A stretch of 7,288 nt of DNA from JBJSXF01 sp046086225 (GTDB lineage: Bacteria; Actinomycetota; Acidimicrobiia; IMCC26256; PALSA-610): positions 1-7,288 of the forward strand of contig JBJSXF010000104.1 of assembly GCA_046086225.1 (NCBI GenBank), in the 5' to 3' direction. The notes beneath the pieces were generated by a model, which was not told the DNA's origin, searched no databases, and was given only the letters and a program-made list of their open reading frames with translations. The position numbers and the translations under genes were made by a program. Of the stretch, positions 1 through 5,713 are shown in pieces. Numbering within the stretch: the first letter of the stretch is position 1; the number at the start of each line of letters is the position of its first letter.

Positions 1-1205
1 GCGGCCTGCTTGATCGAGAGCGAGATCCGCCGGCGATCGAGGTCGATGTCGATGATCTTGACCCAGAGCTCCTCACCCGGGGTGACGACCTGGTCGGGCG
101 CCTCCACGTGGTGAGCGGCCATCTCGGAGATGTGCACCAGACCTTCGATCCCCTCGCCCACCTGGACAAAGGATCCGAACGGCACCAACTTGGTGACCCG
201 ACCGTAGACGAGCTCGCCGACCTCGTGGCCGGTCGCGAACTCCTGCCACGGATCCTGCTGGGTCGCCTTGAGCGACAGCGAGATCCGCTCGCGGGACAGG
301 TCGACGTCGAGCACCTGGACCGTGACCTCGTCTCCGACCTGCACCACCGACGAGGGGTGGTCGACGTGCTTCCAGGAGAGCTCGGACACGTGGATGAGCC
401 CGTCCATGCCGCCGAGGTCGACGAAGGCGCCGAAGTTGACGACGGACGAGACGACCCCGGGCCGGACCTCGCCCGACTTCAGGTTGGCCAGGAACTCATC
501 GCGCTGCTCGCGCTGCGTCTCCTCCAGGAAGGCCCGGCGGGAGAGCACGACGTTGTTGCGATTCTTGTCGAGCTCGATGATCTTGCACTCGAGCTCCTTG
601 CCCACCCACGGCTGGAGGTCGCGCACCCGCCGGAGGTCGACGAGCGACGCGGGGAGGAACCCGCGCAGGCCGATGTCGATGATCAGGCCGCCCTTGACGA
701 CCTCGATCACCGGGCCCTTGACGATCTCGTCGTTCTCCTTCTTCTGCTCGATCGTGCCCCAGGCCCGCTCGTACTGAGCCCGCTTCTTCGAGAGGATCAG
801 ACGGCCGTCCTTGTCCTCTTTCTGGAGGACGAGCGCCTCGAGCTGCTCGCCGAGCGACACGACCTGATTGGGGTCGACGTCGTTGCGGATCGAGAGCTCC
901 TTGCTCGGGATCACGCCTTCGGACTTGTAACCGATGTCGAGCAGGACCTCGTCGGAATCGATCTTCACGACGGTGCCGTGCACCAGGTCGCCGTCCTCGA
1001 ACGCAACGATCGTGGCATCGACGGCGTCCTCGAAGGACATGCCGTCGAGATCATCGATCGCGATCGGGGCGTCCAGGTCGGGCTGCGCCTCGTCGGCGTC
1101 CGTCTCCTCCGCCGTGGTGTCCGCACCCACCGTGGGTGCGGCGGCGGCGGTCTCGGCAGTCGCGTCGTCGATCGACGCGGCTGCGTCCGCTTCGTGATCC
1201 AGCAC
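1..1205 (-). CDS. rpsA: 30S ribosomal protein S1 (3' end cut off by window edge)
   Basis: Ribosomal protein S1 binds mRNA on the 30S subunit and helps place it for initiation. The visible part is 401 residues from a GTG start and contains four OB-fold S1 repeats. They begin near residues 72 (GDLVHG, then LLDIGYKSEGVIP), 164 (GPVIEVVKGG, then GFLPASLVDLRRV), 245 (GEVRPGVVSSVVNFGAF, then GLIHVSELSWKH) and 330 (GELVYGRVTKLVPFGSF, then GLVHISEM). This four-repeat layout and the wording of each repeat closely match actinobacterial S1, which is about 480-500 residues long, so only the C-terminal tail should be missing. The GTG at 1205 is chosen because AGGAAA lies just upstream; the in-frame ATG at 1040 has no visible ribosome binding site. 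The resulting first 55 residues are strikingly acidic, with 17 Asp/Glu and no Lys/Arg, and precede the conserved SFEDAV segment. The family call is near certain; the start is likely. Confidence 0.97.
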   Translation of the reverse strand, partial: MLDHEADAAASIDDATAETAAAAPTVGADTTAEETDADEAQPDLDAPIAIDDLDGMSFEDAVDATIVAFEDGDLVHGTVVKIDSDEVLLDIGYKSEGVIPSKELSIRNDVDPNQVVSLGEQLEALVLQKEDKDGRLILSKKRAQYERAWGTIEQKKENDEIVKGPVIEVVKGGLIIDIGLRGFLPASLVDLRRVRDLQPWVGKELECKIIELDKNRNNVVLSRRAFLEETQREQRDEFLANLKSGEVRPGVVSSVVNFGAFVDLGGMDGLIHVSELSWKHVDHPSSVVQVGDEVTVQVLDVDLSRERISLSLKATQQDPWQEFATGHEVGELVYGRVTKLVPFGSFVQVGEGIEGLVHISEMAAHHVEAPDQVVTPGEELWVKIIDIDLDRRRISLSIKQA

Positions 1206-1208
1206 TCG

Positions 1209-1214
1209 TTTCCT
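1209..1214 (-). promoter_or_regulatory. Ribosome binding site of rpsA
   Basis: On the minus strand AGGAAA sits three bases before the GTG at 1205, so the AGGA core is five bases from the start codon. It is the only Shine-Dalgarno-like sequence near a possible rpsA start. It therefore favours the long, acidic N-terminus over the internal ATG at 1040. Confidence 0.6.
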
Positions 1215-1282
1215 GCTTCTTCGGTGTCGATGTAGACGAGCGCGATCGCGCGCCGCCTCCGCCCCTTCGGAACGGCCCGGCA

Positions 1283-1310
1283 AGGCTACAGGCCCGGCGT
1301 TCCCGGGCAA
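1283..1310 (-). promoter_or_regulatory. Candidate rpsA promoter (-35/-10)
   Basis: Reading the minus strand, TTGCCC (1310-1305) is followed after 16 bases by TAGCCT (1288-1283), which fits the actinobacterial TTGnnn / TAnnnT pattern for a housekeeping sigma factor. Transcription would start near 1276, giving a leader of about 70 nt before the GTG at 1205. It lies inside the 117-bp gap between the methyltransferase and rpsA, where a separate promoter for a highly expressed ribosomal gene is expected. The call rests on pattern only. Confidence 0.4.
1292..1308 (-). other. Inverted repeat between the polA-methyltransferase unit and rpsA
   Basis: A perfect 6-bp stem, GCCCGG (1292-1297) with CCGGGC (1303-1308), encloses a 5-base loop. 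It lies 15 bases past the methyltransferase stop codon and overlaps the spacer of the proposed rpsA promoter. It could be a weak terminator for the upstream unit, but no T-run follows it on the minus strand. It could also be a protein-binding dyad. Confidence 0.35.
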
Positions 1311-1322
1311 ACCCGCGCCGAG

Positions 1323-2051
1323 TCAGTCGGCTCGATGCGCGAGGAGGAGATGCTCCGGGGTTGTCGTCGATGCCGGTCCGCGTCCGTAACGGCCGGGCGC
1401 GACACCGTGGACTCCTTCGACCGTCAGACCGGCCCGTTCGGCGAGGAGCCGGAGCTCCCGGGGCGTGAAGCACGTCGTCCAGAGGTCGAAGGTCCGCTCC
1501 TCGCCGTTCGCGTCCCGCAGGATCGCCCGTTCGTGGAGCACCCCTGTCGCCGGATCGAACGTCTCGCCCGCCTCGAGGTTGAGCGTCGCGAACCAGGCCG
1601 AGAATGCGGTCAGGGCCAGGCGCCCGCCGACCCGCAGCGCCCGGGCGAGCCGGGCGATCACCTCGTGCTCGTCGTCACCCCCGCCGAGGAGGCCGAAGCC
1701 GCCCTGACAGAGACAGATCACAGCATCGAACTCGGAGGAGTATGAGAGGTTCCTGACGTCGGCTTCCACGAACTCGGCCGGAAGGCCGAGCGCATCGATT
1801 CGGGCGAGCGCAAGGAAATCGGGTGAGCAGTCGACGCCGACCACCTCGATCCCCCGCCGGGCCAACGCCACCGCATGCCGACCCGGCCCGCAACCGACAT
1901 CGAGCACGCGGGATCCGGGACCGAGCCCGAGCGCCTCGACGAGGAACCCGACCTCCTGTTCGGTGCCCTTGGTGAAGGCATTGCGCAGGTACGCCGGGCC
2001 GAGATACTCGGCGAGCGGGTTGAACCAGCGCCCGGCGGGGGGCGTCGTCAC
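1323..2051 (-). CDS. Class I SAM-dependent methyltransferase, substrate unknown
   Basis: The protein has 242 residues and a Rossmann-type methyltransferase fold. Motif I, RVLDVGCGPG (48-57), binds S-adenosylmethionine. VVGVDCS (70-76) is the acidic-ended second strand whose Asp74 should hold the SAM ribose. EADVRNL (96-102) is the adenine-side motif, and FDAVICLCQGGFG (108-120) is motif IV. ALRVGGRLALTAFS (138-151) is the usual post-core strand. No membrane segment or extra domain is seen. The overall type resembles small-molecule methyltransferases of the UbiE/Methyltransf_25 kind, but nothing identifies the acceptor. The GTG start overlaps the polA stop codon by four bases (GTGA), so the gene is very likely co-transcribed and translationally coupled with polA. 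A role linked to DNA or ribosomes would be an inference from neighbours only. Confidence 0.9.
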   Translation of the reverse strand: MTTPPAGRWFNPLAEYLGPAYLRNAFTKGTEQEVGFLVEALGLGPGSRVLDVGCGPGRHAVALARRGIEVVGVDCSPDFLALARIDALGLPAEFVEADVRNLSYSSEFDAVICLCQGGFGLLGGGDDEHEVIARLARALRVGGRLALTAFSAWFATLNLEAGETFDPATGVLHERAILRDANGEERTFDLWTTCFTPRELRLLAERAGLTVEGVHGVAPGRYGRGPASTTTPEHLLLAHRAD

Positions 2052-4693
2052 TTCGCGTCGGCCCAGGTGGCACCGAACCCGATGTCGACCACCAAGGGCA
2101 CCCGGAGCTCCATCGCACCTTCCATCGCGCCCCGCACGACCTCGGTCGCCGCGTCCCGCTCACCGAGCGGCACCTCGAGGACCAACTCGTCGTGCACGGT
2201 GAGCACCATGCGCGATGCGAGTCCGTGATCGGCGAGTGCCCGCCGGGTGTGGATCATGGCCAACTTGAAGATGTCGGCGGCAGTTCCCTGGACCGGTGCG
2301 TTCTGGGCCATGCGTTCGCCCATCTGCCGGATCCGGAAGTTGTCGCTCGTGAGCTCGGGGAGCAGCCGGCGCCGACCCAGCAGCGTGGTCGTGAAGCCGT
2401 GCTCCCGGGCGTCCCGGATGCTCTCGTGCATGTACGCGTCGATGCGAGGGAACGCGGCGAAGTAGCTGTCGAGGATGGCCTGGCCTTCGTCGACGGGCAC
2501 GTCGAGGCGCTGGGCGAGCCCGTAGGCCCCCATGCCGTACGCGAGCCCGTAGTTCACGACCTTGGCGAACCGGCGCTGATGATCCGCCACGGCGTCCTCG
2601 GCGATCCCGAAGACCTTGGCGGCCGTCGCCGCGTGGATGTCGGCCCCGCGTGCGAACGCATCCACCAAGCCCGGATCATCGGCGAGGTGCGCGAGCACCC
2701 GGAGCTCGATCTGCGAGTAGTCGGCGGTCAGGAGTCCGCAGCCCTCGTCGGCGACGAAGGCTCGCCGGAGCTCGCGACCCGTCGACGTGCGCACGGGGAT
2801 GTTCTGGAGGTTCGGCGCCTCGGAGGAGATTCGCCCCGTCGCCGTGGCGAGCTGATTGAACGTGGCGTGGATGCGTCCGTCGGCTCCGACCAACGGCGGG
2901 AGCGCATCGGCGTAGGTGCTCCGCAGCTTCTCGACCTCGCGGTACCGCAGCAGGGTCTCGACGATCGGGTGAGCGCCGAGGAGCTTCTGGAGCGATTCGG
3001 CGTCGGTCGAGGGCCCGGTCTTGGTCTTCTTGACTGGGGTCAGGCCGAGTCGCTCGAAGAGCACTTTCCGGAGTTGCGGAGTCGAGTTGACGTTGAAGGG
3101 CTCGCCCGCGTGTCCGTGCATCTCCGCCTCGAGCCTTCGGCATTCGGCCCCGAGTTCCCGTCCGAGCTCCTCGAGGAAGGCGACGTCGACCCGCACGCCG
3201 GTCCGCTCCATCTCGGCGAGGATCCCGATCAACGGCTGCTCGACCTCGGCGTAGAGGCCCGCCAGCTCACGGGATGCGAGACCCTCGGTGAGCGCTTCGG
3301 CCAGCTCGCCGAGCACCGCCGCCCGGCGACCGGTGGCACCGGACCGCGCCGAGCCGTCGAGGTCGAGGGTGCCCTCGGCGGCGTCGGCCGAGACGAGCTC
3401 GGTGCCGACGTGGCGCAGCACGAGTTCGGCCAGGTCGTAGCGACCGTCGGCCGGATCGAGGAGGTAGGCCATGAGCGCCGTGTCGCCCGAGAGCCCCTCG
3501 ATCGGATCGTCGAGCCCGTGCATGAGCTCCTTCGCGCCGTGCGCGAGGACGCCGGGAACCGCCAACGCATTCGCCAGCGCCGCTCGCACCGCGGCATCGG
3601 CCAGGAGGTCGCCGTCGACGTACGTGACCACCCCTCCGGCGGCGATCCCGAGTCCGAGCACCGCGCTACGGCCCGGGATGCCGGCCCAGCGCGCCTCGAC
3701 GGCTCGCGGCGAGATCCCGGCCGCCGCCGAGAACGCCGAGCCCGCAGCCGCCGCGTCGCGTGCGATCACGACGTCGACCTCGGGTGCGCTCGGGGCAGTA
3801 CCGATCGCCGGGTCCCCGACCGCCGCGAGCAGGCGCGGCAGGAGCGCCCGGAACTCGAGCTGGTTGCAGAGGTTCCGCAAACGGTCGGCGTCGATCACCG
3901 TCGGTGCCAGCCCCTCGGGTTCGAGACCGCCGAGGTCGACGTTGCGGTCGAGTCGCGACATCTCCCGGTTGAGGAGCACCCGATCCCGGGCCTCGCCCAG
4001 GTTCGCCCGCTGCTTCGGGGGGAGCTCGTCGAGATGCTCGAAGATTCCCTCGAGGTGCCCGTACGTGGTGATGAGCTTGGCTGCCGTCTTCTCCCCGATT
4101 CCGGGCACCCCGGGGAGGTTGTCGCTCGTGTCACCCCGCAGCGATGCATAGTCGAGGTACTGCGCCGGCGTGACCCCGAGGCAACGCTCGGCGATGCCCG
4201 CCTCGTCGTAGAGGACGTAATCGGAGACGCCGCGCTTGTTGTAGAGCACCCGGACGTGAGGATCGCTCACGAGCTGATACGAGTCGCGGTCACCGGTGAC
4301 GACGACGGCGTCGATCCCGGACGCCGCAGCCGCGGTCGCGAGCGTGGCGATGACATCGTCGGCCTCGACACCGGAGACCTCGACCGCCCGGAGACCGAGC
4401 GCGTCGACCACTTCGCGAATCAGGGGCAGCTGGGCGATGAAGAGATCGGGAGTCTCCCGACGTCCGGCCTTGTACGCCGGATCGAGCTCTTTGCGGACCG
4501 CACTGCCGCCCGGCGGATCGAACGCGACGGCGACGAAATCGGGCCGCTCGTCGGTGAGCACTTTGGCGAGCATCGACGCGAACCCGAAGACAGCGTTGGT
4601 CACCGTGCCGGTGCGCGTCGCCATGTCGGCCGGCAACGCGTAGAACGCCCGATAGGCGAGCGAGTGACCGTCGATCAGGAGCAGCTTCGCCAC
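2048..4693 (-). CDS. polA: DNA polymerase I
   Basis: The product is 881 residues, between Taq (832) and E. coli (928) Pol I. It fills gaps and removes RNA primers in replication and repair. The 5'-nuclease domain (about 1-290) shows LLIDGHSLAYRAF (5-17), AFDPP (57-61), YKAGR (74-78), VEADD (109-113), TGDRD (133-137) and a helix-hairpin-helix with GDTSDNLPGVPGIGEKTA (187-204). A 3'-5' exonuclease-like region (about 305-470) lacks the metal-binding DxE and other acidic residues, so proofreading is probably absent, as in Taq and mycobacterial Pol I. The polymerase domain carries motif A DYSQIELR (658-665), O-helix motif B with K711, N714, Y715 and G716, and motif C VHDE (833-836). Y715 replaces the Phe of E. 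coli and Taq. The GTG start is set by the canonical opening AKLLLIDGHSLAYRAFYALP. No Shine-Dalgarno is visible; a TACGAT box six bases upstream suggests a leaderless mRNA. Confidence 0.98.
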   Translation of the reverse strand: MAKLLLIDGHSLAYRAFYALPADMATRTGTVTNAVFGFASMLAKVLTDERPDFVAVAFDPPGGSAVRKELDPAYKAGRRETPDLFIAQLPLIREVVDALGLRAVEVSGVEADDVIATLATAAAASGIDAVVVTGDRDSYQLVSDPHVRVLYNKRGVSDYVLYDEAGIAERCLGVTPAQYLDYASLRGDTSDNLPGVPGIGEKTAAKLITTYGHLEGIFEHLDELPPKQRANLGEARDRVLLNREMSRLDRNVDLGGLEPEGLAPTVIDADRLRNLCNQLEFRALLPRLLAAVGDPAIGTAPSAPEVDVVIARDAAAAGSAFSAAAGISPRAVEARWAGIPGRSAVLGLGIAAGGVVTYVDGDLLADAAVRAALANALAVPGVLAHGAKELMHGLDDPIEGLSGDTALMAYLLDPADGRYDLAELVLRHVGTELVSADAAEGTLDLDGSARSGATGRRAAVLGELAEALTEGLASRELAGLYAEVEQPLIGILAEMERTGVRVDVAFLEELGRELGAECRRLEAEMHGHAGEPFNVNSTPQLRKVLFERLGLTPVKKTKTGPSTDAESLQKLLGAHPIVETLLRYREVEKLRSTYADALPPLVGADGRIHATFNQLATATGRISSEAPNLQNIPVRTSTGRELRRAFVADEGCGLLTADYSQIELRVLAHLADDPGLVDAFARGADIHAATAAKVFGIAEDAVADHQRRFAKVVNYGLAYGMGAYGLAQRLDVPVDEGQAILDSYFAAFPRIDAYMHESIRDAREHGFTTTLLGRRRLLPELTSDNFRIRQMGERMAQNAPVQGTAADIFKLAMIHTRRALADHGLASRMVLTVHDELVLEVPLGERDAATEVVRGAMEGAMELRVPLVVDIGFGATWADAK

Positions 4694-4705
4694 GGTCGCA
4701 TCGTA
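4694..4705 (-). promoter_or_regulatory. Candidate -10 box for a leaderless polA transcript
   Basis: On the minus strand TACGAT (4705-4700) matches the actinobacterial TAnnnT -10 consensus. It is followed by exactly six bases and then the polA GTG at 4693. Transcription starting 6-7 bases after the -10 box would begin at or within a base of the start codon. No clear -35 hexamer or ribosome binding site is seen in the 46-bp gap after the regulator gene. The out-of-frame ATG at 4701 overlaps the box and is not a polA start. Confidence 0.4.
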
Positions 4706-4739
4706 CGGCCGGGGCGGGCCGGAGCCGACCGGACTCGGA

Positions 4740-5321
4740 TCAGGGGGCGAGTTCGCCGGCGAGGACCGAAGCGGCGACCTCGTCGATGCGGCAACGGTTG
4801 TCCATCGCCGTCTTCTGCAAGAACCGCCACGAGGCCGCTTCGGTGAGCCCGTGATCGTCCATCAACCGACCCTTGGCCCGGTCGATCGTCTTGCGGGCCT
4901 CGAGCCGCTTGGCGAGATCGGCGTTCTCGCGCTCGAGCGCCACGACCTCCTCGAACCGACCGAGAGCCATCTCGATGGCCGGGAGCAGATCGGAACGCTG
5001 GAACGGCTTGACGAGGTATGCGAGTGCGCCCGCTTCCCGGGCCTGCTCGACGAGATCGTGCTGCGAGAACGCCGTGAGGATGAGCACGGCGGCGAGGCGC
5101 TCACCGGCGATCTCCCGGGCGGCGGTGAGACCGTCGACCCCCGGCATCTTGATGTCGAGGATCGCCAGGTCGGGCCGCTCGGAGCGCACGAGCGCGACCG
5201 CCTCGTCGCCTCGGCCGGTCTCGCCGACAACGGCGTAGCCCTCCTCCTCGAGGATCTCCTTGAGGTCGAGCCGGATGATCGCCTCGTCCTCGGCGATCAC
5301 GATGCGCACCGGGTCGCTCAC
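4740..5321 (-). CDS. pdtaR: ANTAR-domain response regulator, PdtaR-like
   Basis: This 193-residue cytoplasmic regulator has a CheY-like receiver (about 4-122) and a C-terminal ANTAR domain (about 128-187). Receiver landmarks are the acidic pair E11-D12, phospho-acceptor D56 in ILDIKMP, T83 in ILTAFS and K105 in YLVKPF. A short helical linker (ALERENADLAKRLEARKTI) leads into the ANTAR core, which has RAKGRLMDDHGLTEA at 148-162 and W165, F167 and M173 after it. ANTAR proteins bind paired hexaloop RNA hairpins and prevent transcription termination. In M. tuberculosis PdtaR (Rv1626) is phosphorylated by the kinase PdtaS and lies near polA and rpsA, the same neighbourhood as here. No kinase gene is in the window, as expected for the unlinked mycobacterial pair. 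The GTG at 5321 is chosen because it opens directly onto the receiver and overlaps the upstream stop codon (GTGA); an upstream extension would run into the preceding gene. Confidence 0.93.
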   Translation of the reverse strand: MSDPVRIVIAEDEAIIRLDLKEILEEEGYAVVGETGRGDEAVALVRSERPDLAILDIKMPGVDGLTAAREIAGERLAAVLILTAFSQHDLVEQAREAGALAYLVKPFQRSDLLPAIEMALGRFEEVVALERENADLAKRLEARKTIDRAKGRLMDDHGLTEAASWRFLQKTAMDNRCRIDEVAASVLAGELAP

Positions 5322-5626
5322 GGTCGGACCGCCTCGCTCGGCTCCCCGACCATGCGGTCGAGCAGCCGGTCGAGCTCGTGCTCGAGCTCGGAGATCGAAC
5401 GCCGCAGGGCGTCGCGGTGTCGGGCCTGGGCCTCGGCGTGGCGTCGGGTCTCCTGGGCCTCGACATCGGAGACGGGTGTCTCCGACACGAGGGCCCGGAT
5501 CCGGGCGTCGTCGGCTTCGGCGGTCAGCACGACACACTGCTCCTCGACCACCGCCAACTCGGCGCGGAGGCGCTTCAGGCGGTCGCTGACGTCGACCAGA
5601 CGTCGTTCGAGGAGGGACTTCGTCAT
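5318..5626 (-). CDS. Small coiled-coil protein of unknown function
   Basis: The 102-residue product is highly charged and almost entirely predicted helical. Two heptad-like stretches, about 4-45 (LLERRLVDVSDRLKRLRAEL onward) and 56-93 (ending ISELEHELDRLLDRMV), flank a short SETPVSD break at 48-54, which suggests a helical hairpin or an antiparallel coiled-coil dimer. There is one cysteine (C31), no signal peptide and no membrane segment. I do not recognise a named family. It is supported as a real gene by its ATG start at the edge of a divergent intergenic gap and by the 4-bp GTGA overlap of its stop with the ANTAR regulator start, which implies coupled translation. A TAGACT box (5642-5637) ten bases upstream of the ATG could be its -10 element, giving a very short leader. 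A link to the regulator is inferred from coupling only. Confidence 0.75.
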   Translation of the reverse strand: MTKSLLERRLVDVSDRLKRLRAELAVVEEQCVVLTAEADDARIRALVSETPVSDVEAQETRRHAEAQARHRDALRRSISELEHELDRLLDRMVGEPSEAVRP

Positions 5627-5636
5627 GGGAGACCGG

Positions 5637-5642
5637 AGTCTA
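5637..5642 (-). promoter_or_regulatory. Candidate -10 box of the coiled-coil/ANTAR regulator unit
   Basis: TAGACT on the minus strand fits TAnnnT and lies ten bases before the ATG at 5626. No good -35 hexamer is seen 16-18 bases upstream and no Shine-Dalgarno lies before the ATG. A start site near 5630 would leave only about three untranslated bases. The evidence is weak. Confidence 0.3.
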
Positions 5643-5670
5643 GGCACCTCCGGACCCCGATCCCGGGTGC

Positions 5671-5689
5671 GTCCGGCCCCGTACCGGAC
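5671..5689. promoter_or_regulatory. Dyad in the divergent gap, possible operator
   Basis: GTCCGG (5671-5676) and CCGGAC (5684-5689) form a perfect 6-bp inverted repeat around 7 bases. It lies in the 87-bp gap between the minus-strand block and the acyl-CoA dehydrogenase. A related TCCGGA is nearby at 5649-5654. Its position, 24 bases before the dehydrogenase start, would suit a repressor site of the kind that controls many fatty-acid oxidation genes. Short CCGG-rich dyads are common at this base composition. Confidence 0.25.
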
Positions 5690-5702
5690 CGGCGGGTGTG
5701 GC

Positions 5703-5710
5703 AAGGTGAT
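5703..5710 (+). promoter_or_regulatory. Ribosome binding site that sets the acyl-CoA dehydrogenase start
   Basis: AAGGTGAT is complementary to much of the 16S rRNA 3' end. The AAGG core ends seven bases before the GTG at 5714. The alternative in-frame GTG at 5696 lies upstream of this site and has no comparable sequence of its own, so 5714 is the preferred start. Confidence 0.6.
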
Positions 5711-5713
5711 CTC

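Noticed and set aside
108..1235. A 375-codon plus-strand open frame opposite rpsA
   Set aside because: It has the same in-register antisense geometry as the frame opposite polA. The minus strand encodes four clear S1 repeats.
4706..4721. CGGCC/GGCCG hairpin after the ANTAR regulator as a terminator
   Set aside because: The stem is only five base pairs with a GC loop and no T-run, and such repeats are common in this GC-rich gap.
2192..4846. An 884-codon open frame on the plus strand opposite polA
   Set aside because: It lies in exact codon register with polA, so its stops would need TTA, CTA or TCA codons in polA, which are avoided at this base composition. Its translation is rich in Arg, Glu, Gly and Val with no recognisable domain, while polA on the other strand has every family motif.
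5322..5537. Longer start for the ANTAR regulator upstream of 5321
   Set aside because: The added residues are Arg/Pro-rich, overlap the coiled-coil gene in another frame and precede a complete receiver domain.
5378..5713. N-terminal extension of the acyl-CoA dehydrogenase to 500 residues
   Set aside because: The extra 112 residues lie antisense to the coiled-coil gene, have no family similarity, and would exceed the usual 380-390 residue length. GTG at 5714 has a good ribosome binding site.
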